Translations under genes and position numbers: made by a program | Shown: positions 12,065 to 22,179 of the stretch, in pieces | How positions within the stretch are numbered: the first letter of the stretch is position 1 | Layout of the letters: each line of letters opens with the position of its first letter | Notes under the pieces: generated by a model | What the model saw: the letters and a program-made list of their open reading frames with translations, nothing else | Told to the model about the DNA's origin: nothing | The model's database searches: none | NCBI GenBank assembly: GCA_026392415.1 | Contig: JAPLCC010000040.1 | Location: forward strand, 32,998-96,997 | DNA length: 64,000 bases | From: Propionibacteriales bacterium | GTDB lineage: Bacteria > Actinomycetota > Actinomycetes > Propionibacteriales > Nocardioidaceae | Reading direction: 5' to 3'

Positions 12065-14950
12065 GTGTCGCAAGATCCCGAGGTCGCCGTCCTCCTCGTG
12101 AGTCATGACGGTGCCTCGTGGCTCCCGACTGTCCTCGACGGCCTGCTGGCCCAGACGGCCCCTCTCGGCTCAGTCGTCGCGGTCGACACCGGGAGCAAGG
12201 ACGACAGCGTCACGCTGATCCGCGATTCCCTCGACGGCCGGGTGCCCGCCCTCACGCGCACCCTGCCCGGCAGCGCCGGCTTCCCCGACGCCGTCGCCGA
12301 CGGACTCGACGCCCTCGCCGACGACGGCCAGGAGCCGGAGTGGATCTGGATCCTGCACGACGACTCCACCCCTGCGCCCGACGCGCTCGCGAACCTGCTC
12401 GCGGCCTCGGCCGCTCGTCCGGACGCCGACATCCTCGGACCGAAGCTGCGCGAGTGGCCCTCGCTGCGGCGGCTGCTCGAGCTCGGCGTCACCATCAGCG
12501 GCACCGGGCGTCGCGAGACCGGCCTCGAACGAGGCGAGTACGACCAGGGCCAGCACGACGAGGTCCGTGAGGTCTTCGCGGTCAACACCGCCGGCATGCT
12601 CGTACGCCGTACCGCGCTGGAGGAGCTGGGCGGCTTCGACGCCGCGCTCCCGATCTTCGGCAACGACATCGACCTCGGCTGGCGCGCCGCCGCCGTCGGT
12701 CGTACGACGCTGATCGTGCCGAACGCCGTGGTCTTCCACGCCGAGGCGGCGCACCGCGGCGTGCGGCGGACCCCGCTGACCGGCCGGCACACCCACTACC
12801 AGGAACGCCGCGCCGCCCTGTTCACGTTGCTGGCCAACGCCCGCGGCTCTGCCCTGCCCTTCATGGTGGTCCGGCTCGCGCTCGGCTCCGTGCTGCGGAT
12901 GCTGGGCCTGTTCTGCGTGCGCGCCGTGGGGGAGGGGCTCGACGAGATCGCCGCGCTGGTGGGCGTCGTGCGCCACCCGGGCCAGCTGGTCCGGGCACGT
13001 CGCTCTCGCGCCGCGGTCGTCGCCCGGGCACGGGGCGGGGCCGGTGTCGACCGCGACCGGGTCCGCCGCCTGCTGGCGCCGTGGTGGCTGCCCTATCGTC
13101 ACGGACTCGACTTCTTCGGCGACCTGGTCGCCGCTGCCACGAACCAGGCTGCCGACGTCGCCGAACGCCGGCGAGCGGCAGCGGCCGATCGCGCCGAGGG
13201 ACCGCCGCCGGCCCGCCACCGCGACGAGGACGACGAGTTCGCCGACACGGGTCTGGCCGTGCGCTTCTTCACGAGCCCCACGGCGGTCGGTACGGCAATC
13301 ACGGTGATCGCCCTGCTGATCGGGGTGCGCGACGTGATCGGTGGCGTGAGCGGTGGGGCACTGTCGCCGACCCCGGAATCTGCTGGCGCCTGGTGGGGGC
13401 TGCACCTCGAGGGCTGGCATGCGATCGGCTTCGGAAGCGAGGTCCCGGCGCCGCCGTACGTCCTGCCCCTGGCCGTGCTGGGCGTGGTCTTCGGGCCGAC
13501 CCTGCTGATGTCGTTGTTGATGGCGCTGGCAGCGCCGATCGCCCTCTGGGGAGCCTGGCGGTTCCTTCGGGTGGTCGGCCGACTGGTCACGCCGTACGGC
13601 GCCCCGCGCTGGCTGCTGCTCTGGGGATCGGTGACCTGGGCGCTCGTGCCGCTGGTCGCCGGCGCGTGGGGTGGAGGCCGCTGGGGCATCGTCGTCGCGG
13701 CCGCCGTCCTGCCGTGGCTCGCCCATGCCGCACTCGGCTTCGCCGACCCCGATGCCGACCACCGCTGGCGCGCTGGTTGGCGGACCGGCCTCGCGCTGGC
13801 GCTGCTGACGGCGGTGGCGCCGTCCGCGTGGCTGGTCGTCGCGGTGCTGATCGGCGCGCTGCTCGCCAGCGCTGTCCGGTTGATCCCGAACGAGGTCCAG
13901 GAGCGTTCGGTGTGGGGCCCGCCGGTCGCAGCTCTCGTCGTGCCGTTGCTGGTGCTCGTACCCTGGTGGATGCCGTCGCTCTTCGAGGGGGGCTTCGCGG
14001 CCGTGGTCCTCGACATCGGCCGCTGGCCGACGGCGGCCACGTCCGGGTGGGACCTGCTGACGGGCCGGCTCGCCGACCTGGGCGCACCGCCCGCGGTCGG
14101 GCTCGTGCTGCCCGTGCTCGCGGTGTTCGCCCTCCTGCCCACCAGGACCCGGATCCCTGTCGTCATCTGCTGGCTGGTCGCCGCGGTGACCGCCGTGGTG
14201 GCGATCCCGCTCTCCATTCCGTCCGTCGACCTGCCCGGCACGGCTGCGCAGCAGCCCGGCGTCGGCGCGGTCCTGCTCGTGCTGCAAGGGGCCTGGCTCA
14301 CCGCCGCGGTCCTCGGCGGCCTGTCCCTGCACCACCTCGGCGACCAGCCGCGCCCGGTCCAGGCGGGCCTGGCGATCGGTGGTGTCGCGGCGATCGTGGC
14401 GCCGCTGGTCGGCCTTGTCTGGTTCGCCGGCTGGGGCGGCGAGGACCTGACCGACGACCCCGCCTCCGACGTGCCGGTCTACATGGCGCAGCGGGCCGAG
14501 CAGGCGCCCGAGGACGGCGTCCTGGTGCTGCGTGGTTCGGTCGGCACCGGCATCCGGTACGACGTCCACCGCGGCGACGGACCGACGATCGGCGAGGACG
14601 AGGTCGCCGCGCTCACCCCCGAGGACGACCAGGTCACGGAGATCATTCGTTCGCTGGTGACTGCGCCGGACGCCGAGGCGGTCGCCTCGCTGTCCGATCG
14701 CGGCATCCTCTACATCGTGCAGGCCGCTCCGGCCGACGGCGCCGTCGCCGCGAGCCTCGACGCCACGTCCGGCCTCGTCCAGGCCAGCTCCGAGCGCGGC
14801 ACCCGTGCCTGGCAGGTGACCCCGGAGCCGGCGCCGCTGCCCGGGCACCACGCCTGGCTGCGTTGGCTGCTGCTGATCGTCCAGGGCTGTGCGATCCCCG
14901 TGCTCGTGGTCCTTGCCCTGCCCCCGCTGCGAAGGAATCGCGATGAGTGA
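12065..14950 (+). CDS. Large membrane GT2-family glycosyltransferase
   Basis: N-terminal GT-A domain (VAVLLVSHDGASWLPTVLDGLL..., WIWILHDDSTPAPDAL, FGNDIDLGWRAAAVG) followed by many TM segments. Confidence 0.88.
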   Translation: MSQDPEVAVLLVSHDGASWLPTVLDGLLAQTAPLGSVVAVDTGSKDDSVTLIRDSLDGRVPALTRTLPGSAGFPDAVADGLDALADDGQEPEWIWILHDDSTPAPDALANLLAASAARPDADILGPKLREWPSLRRLLELGVTISGTGRRETGLERGEYDQGQHDEVREVFAVNTAGMLVRRTALEELGGFDAALPIFGNDIDLGWRAAAVGRTTLIVPNAVVFHAEAAHRGVRRTPLTGRHTHYQERRAALFTLLANARGSALPFMVVRLALGSVLRMLGLFCVRAVGEGLDEIAALVGVVRHPGQLVRARRSRAAVVARARGGAGVDRDRVRRLLAPWWLPYRHGLDFFGDLVAAATNQAADVAERRRAAAADRAEGPPPARHRDEDDEFADTGLAVRFFTSPTAVGTAITVIALLIGVRDVIGGVSGGALSPTPESAGAWWGLHLEGWHAIGFGSEVPAPPYVLPLAVLGVVFGPTLLMSLLMALAAPIALWGAWRFLRVVGRLVTPYGAPRWLLLWGSVTWALVPLVAGAWGGGRWGIVVAAAVLPWLAHAALGFADPDADHRWRAGWRTGLALALLTAVAPSAWLVVAVLIGALLASAVRLIPNEVQERSVWGPPVAALVVPLLVLVPWWMPSLFEGGFAAVVLDIGRWPTAATSGWDLLTGRLADLGAPPAVGLVLPVLAVFALLPTRTRIPVVICWLVAAVTAVVAIPLSIPSVDLPGTAAQQPGVGAVLLVLQGAWLTAAVLGGLSLHHLGDQPRPVQAGLAIGGVAAIVAPLVGLVWFAGWGGEDLTDDPASDVPVYMAQRAEQAPEDGVLVLRGSVGTGIRYDVHRGDGPTIGEDEVAALTPEDDQVTEIIRSLVTAPDAEAVASLSDRGILYIVQAAPADGAVAASLDATSGLVQASSERGTRAWQVTPEPAPLPGHHAWLRWLLLIVQGCAIPVLVVLALPPLRRNRDE

Positions 14951-16403
14951 GTCCCCGAGCCCGGAAGCCGGTTCCGGCCGCCGTTCCACACCGACCCCGG
15001 AACGCCGCGTCGACATCCTCGTCGCGCTGGGGATCATCCTGCCGGTCGTGGTGGCGCTGTCCGTCGCGCTCATCGGTCGCGAGGACGACCCGCTCGCAGG
15101 ATCACTGCCGCCCGCGACCTCGACCCTCACGTCCGCGACCGTGGTGTGTCCGGCCGGACTCGACGCGGCCGCTGGCCCGGTGCGTGCGGTCCGGGTGCCC
15201 GACGTGCCCGGCGGGAAGGTGGCGATCCGCACGGGCCGCGCTCCCGTGGACGCCGAGAGCAACGGCACGACCGAGGGCGTCACCCGCAAGGGTGCGGCGG
15301 TCACCGTCGAGGCGGAAGCGGGCGTCGTCGTGCCGTCGAGTCGCGGGGTGACCGTGCTCGAGGGACGCGGTGACGCCGCCCCCGGCCTCGTCGCCGGCCG
15401 TGGTGACCGGCTGGCCGTGCCCGAGTGCCGCGCTCCGGCGTACGACGAATGGCTGGTCGGTGTGAGTGCCTCGGCTCGCTATGCGACGACTCTCGAGCTG
15501 GTCAACCCCGACGACGGCGACGCCGTCGTCGACATCGAGCTCCTCGGCGCCGCGGGCCCGGAGGACGAGCCGGCACTCCGGGGCATCCAGGTCCCCGGAC
15601 ACAGCATCAAGCGGATCGAGCTCGCGAAGGCTGCGCCCCGGGCCACCTCGACCGCCGCGCACCTGACCGTGACCCGCGGTCGGGTGACCGCGACGACCCG
15701 CAACACCTGGGACCCGCTCGGTCGGGGCCGCATCACGACCGACTTCCTGCCGACCGTCGCGGAGCCCGCGACCAGCAGCCTGATGCTCGGCATCCCCGAG
15801 AAGTCCGTCAGCCCGACGCTGTTCGTGGCCAACCCGGGCGACGACGAGGTCCGCGTGACCACCCGGCTGGTGACGGCCGAGGCGGTGTTCACGCCGACCG
15901 ACGCCAAGGAGATCGCGGTCGCACCCCACTCGATGAAGGCGGTCCGGCTCGACGCGATCCTCTCCGACGACACCGCCAAGGGCGCCGTCGGTCTCGCCCT
16001 CGAGTCGACCGGCCCGGTCGCTTCCTCGCTGCGGCTGATCTCCAACGACGACCTGGTGCTGCTGGCCCCCGTGCCCGAGCTGCGCGATCCCGCGGCGGTG
16101 GTGGTGCCCGCGGGCGCCAAGACGCTGCTGCTGGGCGGGGCGACCCGCACCGGCGTCGTCCACGTGAAGTCCTACGACGCCGCAGGCAAGGCGCTCGCAG
16201 AGAAGCGGGTCGAGGTCGGACCCGATCGGGCGGCCAGCGTCACACTGCCCCCGAAAGCCGTCACCGTGGAGATCGAGGCCCGCAACACCCGCATCTCCGC
16301 GGTCGTGTCGATCCCCGTCAAGGGGCGGCAACCGGGGCTCGCGACGATCCGGGTGCGGCCGGCGGAGCTCCGGTCGCGGATCCCGGTGGTCGTCCCGCAG
16401 TAG
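14943..16403 (+). CDS. DUF5719 family protein
   Basis: N-terminal TM, SLMLGIPEKSVSPTLFVANPGDDEVRVTTRL; follows the GT gene with ATGA overlap. Confidence 0.75.
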   Translation: MSESPSPEAGSGRRSTPTPERRVDILVALGIILPVVVALSVALIGREDDPLAGSLPPATSTLTSATVVCPAGLDAAAGPVRAVRVPDVPGGKVAIRTGRAPVDAESNGTTEGVTRKGAAVTVEAEAGVVVPSSRGVTVLEGRGDAAPGLVAGRGDRLAVPECRAPAYDEWLVGVSASARYATTLELVNPDDGDAVVDIELLGAAGPEDEPALRGIQVPGHSIKRIELAKAAPRATSTAAHLTVTRGRVTATTRNTWDPLGRGRITTDFLPTVAEPATSSLMLGIPEKSVSPTLFVANPGDDEVRVTTRLVTAEAVFTPTDAKEIAVAPHSMKAVRLDAILSDDTAKGAVGLALESTGPVASSLRLISNDDLVLLAPVPELRDPAAVVVPAGAKTLLLGGATRTGVVHVKSYDAAGKALAEKRVEVGPDRAASVTLPPKAVTVEIEARNTRISAVVSIPVKGRQPGLATIRVRPAELRSRIPVVVPQ

Positions 16404-16412
16404 ACCGACGGG

Positions 16413-16886
16413 TCAGTCGGTGTCGCTCGGGTAGCGCGGGTCGACCTCGCTCGGATCGATGCCGAGCAGTTCGGCGACCTGCTCGACCACGACGGTCAGC
16501 AAGATCGCCTCCAGGTCCGCGCGGTCACCGGCCCGGTGCTCGAGCGGGCGCCGGAACACCACGAGCCGGGTCGGTGTGGTGCCCGTGCCACGCACCAGCG
16601 AGGACAGCGGCACCCGCCCGGAGTCCCAGTCGTCGGGCAGCTGCGGCGTGTCCTCGACGGCGTACTCGACCAGGCCGAGGCGCTCGGACCAGCGGCCGTC
16701 GATCTCGGTGACGACGTCGAGCATGATCCGGTCGAAGACCTCGCGCCGACTCCGGGGGCGCGGCGGCCGCGGCGTGCCCAGTGGACCCGACAGCGGCTCG
16801 ACGACCGGGCCCCGGGTGCCACGCCCGCGCCGATCCCGGCGGGGGCGCGGACGGGGTTGGTCGCTGCCCGACGGTTCTGGCTCCAC
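16413..16886 (-). CDS. Zincin_1/DUF1025-type 'metallopeptidase family' protein with degenerate active site
   Basis: RREVFDRIMLDVVTEIDGRWSERLGLVEYAVEDTP...LVVFRRPLEHRAGDRADLEAILLTVVVEQVAELLGIDPSEVDP; GTG start at 16886. Confidence 0.78.
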   Translation of the reverse strand: MEPEPSGSDQPRPRPRRDRRGRGTRGPVVEPLSGPLGTPRPPRPRSRREVFDRIMLDVVTEIDGRWSERLGLVEYAVEDTPQLPDDWDSGRVPLSSLVRGTGTTPTRLVVFRRPLEHRAGDRADLEAILLTVVVEQVAELLGIDPSEVDPRYPSDTD

Positions 16887-16937
16887 GATCCGCGAGCCTA
16901 TCCATCGCAACCGGGTGCGAGCGGTAGCGTCTGCGCC

Positions 16938-17315
16938 GTGAGCGCGATTCCGGCCCAGCAGGGACTCCGTACCTGCTCCCGCACGGCCTGCGCCCGGCGC
17001 GCCGTGGCGACACTGACCTATGTCTACGCCGACTCGACGGCGGTCCTCGGTCCGCTGGCGACGTTCGCGGAACCGCACGCCTACGACCTGTGCGAGACAC
17101 ACAGCGAGCGGCTGTCGGCGCCCCGTGGCTGGGAGGTGCTGCGCCTCGCGCTCGGCAGCCAGCAGTTCGGCCCGAGCGGCGACGACCTGCTCGCCCTGGC
17201 CGACGCCGTCCGCGAGGCCGCCCGCCCGGTCCGTCAGGTCGTCGAGCAGCCCAGGGAGACCGGCCGTGAGACCGGCCGCAAGGGCCACTTGCGCATGTTG
17301 ACGAGCGACGACTGA
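16938..17315 (+). CDS. DUF3499 family protein
   Basis: RTCSRTACARRAVATLTYVYADSTAVLGPLATFAEPHAYDLCETHSERLSAPRGWEVL; GTG start. Confidence 0.85.
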   Translation: MSAIPAQQGLRTCSRTACARRAVATLTYVYADSTAVLGPLATFAEPHAYDLCETHSERLSAPRGWEVLRLALGSQQFGPSGDDLLALADAVREAARPVRQVVEQPRETGRETGRKGHLRMLTSDD

Positions 17316-17361
17316 TCGAGCGACTGCTGAGCGTCGCGGGGCGTGCACTAGTGTCCCGTTC

Positions 17362-18747
17362 ATGGCCAGTGCCACGACTTCACCGGACAACCTGAGCAAG
17401 ATCTTCAAGGCCTACGACGTTCGCGGCATCGTCGGTGAGCAACTCGACGAGGAGCTGGCCCGCGCTGCGGGTTCGGCGTACGTCGAAGTGCTCGGTGTCG
17501 ACGCCCTCGTCATCGGCTACGACATGCGGCCCTCGTCCCCGTCCCTGGCGGGTGCCTTCGCCGACGGCGCGACGACGGCGGGTGCCGACGTCACGATGAT
17601 CGGGCTCGCGTCGACCGACCAGCTCTACTTCGCTTCGGGACACCTCGGCCTGCCGGGCGCGATGTTCACCGCGAGCCACAACCCCGCGCAGTACAACGGG
17701 ATCAAGATGTGTCGCGCCTACGCCCAGCCCGTCGGAGTCGAGAGCGGCCTCGCCGAGATCCGTGACCGGGTCGCGGCCGGGGCCTCGACGGGCTCCGACA
17801 GCGACGGGCGCGCGGGCTCGGTCGACAACCTCGACGTCCTCCAGGCGTACGCCGCCCACCTGCTGTCGCTCGCCCCGGTCAAGGGACGCAAGCTCAAGGT
17901 CGTCGTGGACGCCGGCAACGGCATGGCCGGTCACACCGCTCCGGCCGTGTTCGAACGGCTCGCGGACCAGGTCGACATGGTGCCGATGTACTTCGAGCTC
18001 GACGGCACGTTCCCGAACCACGAGGCGAACCCGATCGAGGAGGCCAACCTCGTCGACCTGCAGAAGCGGGTGCTCGTGGAGCGGGCCGACATCGGCCTCG
18101 CCTTCGACGGCGACGCCGACCGCTGCTTCCTGGTCGACGAGCGCGGTGAGCTGGTCTCGCCGTCGACGCTGACGGCGCTGATCGCGGCCCGCGAGCTCGC
18201 CAAGGAGCCCGGCTCGACGATCATCTACAACCTGATCACCTCGCGTGCTGTGCCGGAGATCGTGACCGAGCTCGGCGGCACCCCCGTGCGCACCCGCGTC
18301 GGCCACTCCTACATCAAGGCCACGATGGCCGAGACCGATGCCATCTTCGGTGGCGAGCACAGCGGCCACTTCTACTTCCGCGACTTCTGGCGCGCCGACT
18401 CGGGCATGCTGGCCGCGCTGCACGCCATGGCCGCGCTCGCCGAGGCCGACGTGTCCCTCTCGCAGCTGCTCAAGGAGTACGAGCGTTACCCGCTCAGCGG
18501 CGAGATCAACAGCACCGTGGCCGACCAGGGAGCTGTCCTGGTCGCCCTCGAGAAGGAGTACGACGCCCGCGACGGCGTCACCATCGACAAGCTCGACGGG
18601 CTGAGCATCAGCCACGCCGACTGGGCGTTCAACGTGCGCGCCTCCAACACCGAGCCGTTGTTGCGGCTCAATGCCGAAGGGAAGGACGAGTCCACGATGG
18701 CCCGAGTCCGAGACGAAGCACTGGCGATCATCCGGAGCGGCAAGTGA
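17362..18747 (+). CDS. manB: Phosphomannomutase/phosphoglucomutase
   Basis: FKAYDVRGIVGEQL, TASHNPAQYNGIKMC (catalytic Ser), DGDADRCF, GGEHSGHFYFRDF. Confidence 0.95.
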   Translation: MASATTSPDNLSKIFKAYDVRGIVGEQLDEELARAAGSAYVEVLGVDALVIGYDMRPSSPSLAGAFADGATTAGADVTMIGLASTDQLYFASGHLGLPGAMFTASHNPAQYNGIKMCRAYAQPVGVESGLAEIRDRVAAGASTGSDSDGRAGSVDNLDVLQAYAAHLLSLAPVKGRKLKVVVDAGNGMAGHTAPAVFERLADQVDMVPMYFELDGTFPNHEANPIEEANLVDLQKRVLVERADIGLAFDGDADRCFLVDERGELVSPSTLTALIAARELAKEPGSTIIYNLITSRAVPEIVTELGGTPVRTRVGHSYIKATMAETDAIFGGEHSGHFYFRDFWRADSGMLAALHAMAALAEADVSLSQLLKEYERYPLSGEINSTVADQGAVLVALEKEYDARDGVTIDKLDGLSISHADWAFNVRASNTEPLLRLNAEGKDESTMARVRDEALAIIRSGK

Positions 18748-18929
18748 GCACCCCGGAGATCTCGCCCGAGCTGCTGGCGATCATCGTGTGCCCCGCTTGC
18801 AAGGGCGAGCTCACGCTGACCGCCGGTGCCGGCGCCGACGAACTGGTGTGCGGCGGCTGTGGTCTGGCCTATCCGGTCCGCGACGGCATCCCGGTGCTGC
18901 TCGTCGACGAGGCTCGTTCCCCGGCCTGA
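18744..18929 (+). CDS. Trm112 family protein
   Basis: LLAIIVCPACKGELTL...ELVCGGCGLAYPVRDGIPVLLVDEAR; 61 aa, ATGA overlap with preceding gene. Confidence 0.9.
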   Translation: MSTPEISPELLAIIVCPACKGELTLTAGAGADELVCGGCGLAYPVRDGIPVLLVDEARSPA

Positions 18930-18947
18930 TCGGGTCCGGTCACCGTC

Positions 18948-19973
18948 ATGGTCTGGTTCGACGAGTCCCGCCTGGATGACCAGAGCGCCCTGGGCAGCGC
19001 CGACCTGCGTCTGCGCACCCTGGCCGAGTCCGGCGCGCGCGTACGACGCGAGTTCACTGCTGCTGCGGGCGCGATCGCCGAGGCGGTCGCTCGATCCAGC
19101 GACACCCGGCCGCGCGCGGTGATCGCCGCTGGCCCTGATTCCCGGTTGCTGCGGGCGGTCCTCGAACCGTTCTGTCCGGTGCCGTTCGTCGCCTGGCCTT
19201 CGCCGGCGCTCCCCGGCTGGGCCGGCAGTCTCGACCTGGTCGTGGTGCTCGCCCCCGAGGGATCCGACCCCGGCACGGCCTCGGCTGTCGCCGAGGCAGC
19301 GCGCCGCGGCTGTCAGCTCGTGGTCGCCACGCCGTCGGAATCGCTGGTGGCCGAGCACGCCACGGGGCGCTGGACGACCGTGCTGCCCACCGACACCGCC
19401 GACCAGCTCGCGACCGCGGTCGCGATGCTCTCCTTCCTCGACCAGGTCCAGCTCGGCCCGGACGCCGATCCCGACGCGGTCGCGGACGCCCTCGACGTGG
19501 TCGCCATCGCGTGTTCGCCCAACCGCGACATCTCGATCAACCCAGCGAAGATGCTCGCCATCTCGCTGGCCGATGCCAGCCCGCTGGTCTGGGGCGGTTC
19601 GGTGCTGGCCGCGCGGGCCGCACGACGCGTTGCGGAGTCGATTCGTCGTACCTCCGGACGTACGGCGCTGGCCGGTGACGCCGAGCATCTCCTGCCGGTC
19701 ATCGAGGCGGCGCGGGCGCGCAACGTCTTCGCGGACCCGTTCGCCGACGACGCGGGCGACCGCCGACCGGTCCTGGTCATCCTCGACGACGGTGTCGACG
19801 ACCCTGTCGTCCGCGATCAGCGGGTGCGGCTCGAAGAGGCTTGCCTGGGCCACGACGTACGCATCGAGCACGTCGCCTCCGAGGCGGCCGGCGAGGTCGG
19901 TCGCTACGCCTCGCTGCTGCTCAACGGCACCTACGCGGCGGAATATCTCCGGCTCGGTCTGGTCCCTGACTGA
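18948..19973 (+). CDS. SIS-domain / phosphomannose isomerase-like protein
   Basis: VWFDESRLDDQSALGSADLRLRTLAESGARVRRE; follows manB and Trm112 as in mycobacterial Rv3256c synteny. Confidence 0.8.
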   Translation: MVWFDESRLDDQSALGSADLRLRTLAESGARVRREFTAAAGAIAEAVARSSDTRPRAVIAAGPDSRLLRAVLEPFCPVPFVAWPSPALPGWAGSLDLVVVLAPEGSDPGTASAVAEAARRGCQLVVATPSESLVAEHATGRWTTVLPTDTADQLATAVAMLSFLDQVQLGPDADPDAVADALDVVAIACSPNRDISINPAKMLAISLADASPLVWGGSVLAARAARRVAESIRRTSGRTALAGDAEHLLPVIEAARARNVFADPFADDAGDRRPVLVILDDGVDDPVVRDQRVRLEEACLGHDVRIEHVASEAAGEVGRYASLLLNGTYAAEYLRLGLVPD

Positions 19974-20045
19974 CCCCGTCGGCTCCGCCTTGTCGGGTTG
20001 TCCGACACTTGGACTTCTTTCGGCGATCTCGGGTACCAAGGAGTG

Positions 20046-21137
20046 ATGGCCTCCTCGAAGCGGGATCCCTGGCTCGACAACGCGAAGATGGCGCTCGTCG
20101 CGCTGGTGGTGCTCGGCCACACCTGGGCACTGCTGCCCTCGGACGGTCCGGGAGGCGGTCTCTACGACTTCCTCTACCTCTGGCACATGCCGGCGTTCGT
20201 GTTCGTCTCGGGCTACCTGTCGCGTGCCTTCACGTGGGCTCCCGGCCGCATGTGGCAGCTGGTCACCACCCTGGCCGTTCCCTACGTGCTGTTCGAGGCG
20301 ACCCTCGCGTTGTTCCGGATCCAGGTCGGTGGCGAGCAGCTCGTCGACCTCTTCACCGACCCGCACTTCCCGCTCTGGTACCTCCCGGCACTGATCGTGT
20401 GGCGGCTGCTGACGCCGCTCTTCCGGCCGCTGTGGGGTGGGCTCGTGGTCGCAGTCGGCATCAGCCTCGCCAGCGGCTTCATCGACGGTGAGTTCTCGCA
20501 GTTCCTCGACTTCGCGCGGATCCTCGGTCTGCTGCCGTTCTTCGTGCTCGGCCTGAAGGCGACCCCTGAGCGGCTCGAAGCGTTGCGCTCCCGCGCGGCG
20601 ACCGTGCTCGGCCTCGCGCTCTTCGCGGTCATCGGCCTTCTGGCACTCACCCTCGACCGCTGGGCCAGCGGCGACTACCTCTACTTCAAGCCGTACTCCT
20701 TCCTCGACGCGACCGACCAGACAGCCGTGCTCACCCGGCTGTTCGTGCTCGGCGTCGGGATGGCCGGCGCGCTCGCCTGGCTGGCCGTGGTGCCGCGCGT
20801 GGACGGTTGGTTCGCCCGGATGGGGGCAGCGACCATGGTCGTCTACCTGTTCCACGGCTTCGTCGTGAAGGGGCTCCAGTACGCCGGCTTCCCGGAATGG
20901 GCCGAGGGTCGACCGTGGCTCGGCCTCCTGGCCGCCACCGTGATCGGATTCGCGATCGCGCTGGGCCTGGCCGCTCCGCCGGTCCGACGGCTCCTCGAAC
21001 ACTTCGTCGACCCATTCGCATCCGCCCGCAAGAAGGTCGATGACGCCGTCGCGCTGACGGTCGTCGTCCAGGAGCAGGAGCGGGCCCTCGAGCAGGAGTC
21101 CGCACGCGTGGACGAGCCGGTCACCGCTGGCCGGTAG
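20046..21137 (+). CDS. Acyltransferase family (acyltransferase_3) membrane protein
   Basis: RDPWLDNAKMALVALVVLGHTW, FLYLWHMPAFVFVSGYLSR, multiple TM helices. Confidence 0.87.
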   Translation: MASSKRDPWLDNAKMALVALVVLGHTWALLPSDGPGGGLYDFLYLWHMPAFVFVSGYLSRAFTWAPGRMWQLVTTLAVPYVLFEATLALFRIQVGGEQLVDLFTDPHFPLWYLPALIVWRLLTPLFRPLWGGLVVAVGISLASGFIDGEFSQFLDFARILGLLPFFVLGLKATPERLEALRSRAATVLGLALFAVIGLLALTLDRWASGDYLYFKPYSFLDATDQTAVLTRLFVLGVGMAGALAWLAVVPRVDGWFARMGAATMVVYLFHGFVVKGLQYAGFPEWAEGRPWLGLLAATVIGFAIALGLAAPPVRRLLEHFVDPFASARKKVDDAVALTVVVQEQERALEQESARVDEPVTAGR

Positions 21138-21175
21138 CCTTCGGCCATGCCCATCACGATGAATGGACAGGCGGC

Positions 21176-22174
21176 GTGAGCGCCGGACTCTTCGGCCTGC
21201 TCGACGACGTTGCTGCCATCGCCAAGCTCGCCGCCGCATCGATCGATGACGTCGGTGCCGCGGCCGGTCGTGCCACGACCAAGGCCGCCGGGGTGGTCAT
21301 CGACGACACTGCCGTCACCCCGCAGTACGTCCACGGCCTCGCCGCGGACCGTGAGCTCCCGATCGTCAAGCAGATCGCGATCGGCTCGATCCGCAACAAG
21401 CTGCTGATCATCCTCCCGGCCGCGCTGCTGCTCAGCGAGTTCCTTCCGGACCTCATCCCGGTCATCCTGATGGCCGGTGGCACGTTCCTCGCCTACGAGG
21501 GTGCGCACAAGGTCTGGCACATGCTCGCGCATGACGAGGACCACGACACCCCGGTCGCCGAGGTCGGCCCCGAGGCCGAGAAGGCGATGATCGCCGGTGC
21601 CGTCCGCACCGACCTGATCCTGTCGGCCGAGATCATGGTGATCGCCCTCGCCGACATCGACGACGACGCGAGCTTCTGGTCGAAACTCGCGATCCTCGTC
21701 GTGGTCGCCTTCGTCATCACGATCGCCGTCTACGGCGTGGTCGCGCTGATCGTCAAGATGGACGACGTCGGGCTGAACCTTGCACAGCGCAAGGCCGCCT
21801 TCGTGCAGAAGGTGGGCCGCGGCCTGGTCGCCGGCATGCCGAAGCTGCTCTCGTTCATCTCGATCGTCGGCACCGTCGCCATGCTCTGGGTCGGCGGTCA
21901 CATCCTGCTCGTCAACGTCGCCGACAGCCACGGCGACGGACTCGACCTGTGGAACGCGCCGTACGACTGGGTCCATGGCATCGAGCACGACATCAAGCAC
22001 GCGATCCACGGTTTCTTCGGCAGTGTCCTCGCGTGGCTCGCCAACACCGGCATCTCCGCCGTGATCGGTCTTGTCGTCGGTCTCGTCGTCGTCGCCGTCG
22101 TCCGGGTGCTGCCTTTCGGCGGCGACAAGGATCCGATCGAGCAGTACGACGTGGACGAGTCGGCCGAGGCCTGA
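21176..22174 (+). CDS. DUF808 family membrane protein
   Basis: GLFGLLDDVAAIAKLAAASIDDVGAAAGRATTKAAGVVIDDTAVTPQYV...LAADRELPIVKQIAIGSIRNKLLIILP. Confidence 0.92.
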   Translation: MSAGLFGLLDDVAAIAKLAAASIDDVGAAAGRATTKAAGVVIDDTAVTPQYVHGLAADRELPIVKQIAIGSIRNKLLIILPAALLLSEFLPDLIPVILMAGGTFLAYEGAHKVWHMLAHDEDHDTPVAEVGPEAEKAMIAGAVRTDLILSAEIMVIALADIDDDASFWSKLAILVVVAFVITIAVYGVVALIVKMDDVGLNLAQRKAAFVQKVGRGLVAGMPKLLSFISIVGTVAMLWVGGHILLVNVADSHGDGLDLWNAPYDWVHGIEHDIKHAIHGFFGSVLAWLANTGISAVIGLVVGLVVVAVVRVLPFGGDKDPIEQYDVDESAEA

Positions 22175-22179
22175 CGACC

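Noticed and set aside
12170-15304. 1044-aa minus-strand ORF opposite the GT2 and DUF5719 genes
   Set aside because: Low-complexity H/R/G/D-rich translation typical of shadow ORFs in high-GC DNA; the plus strand has clear domains.
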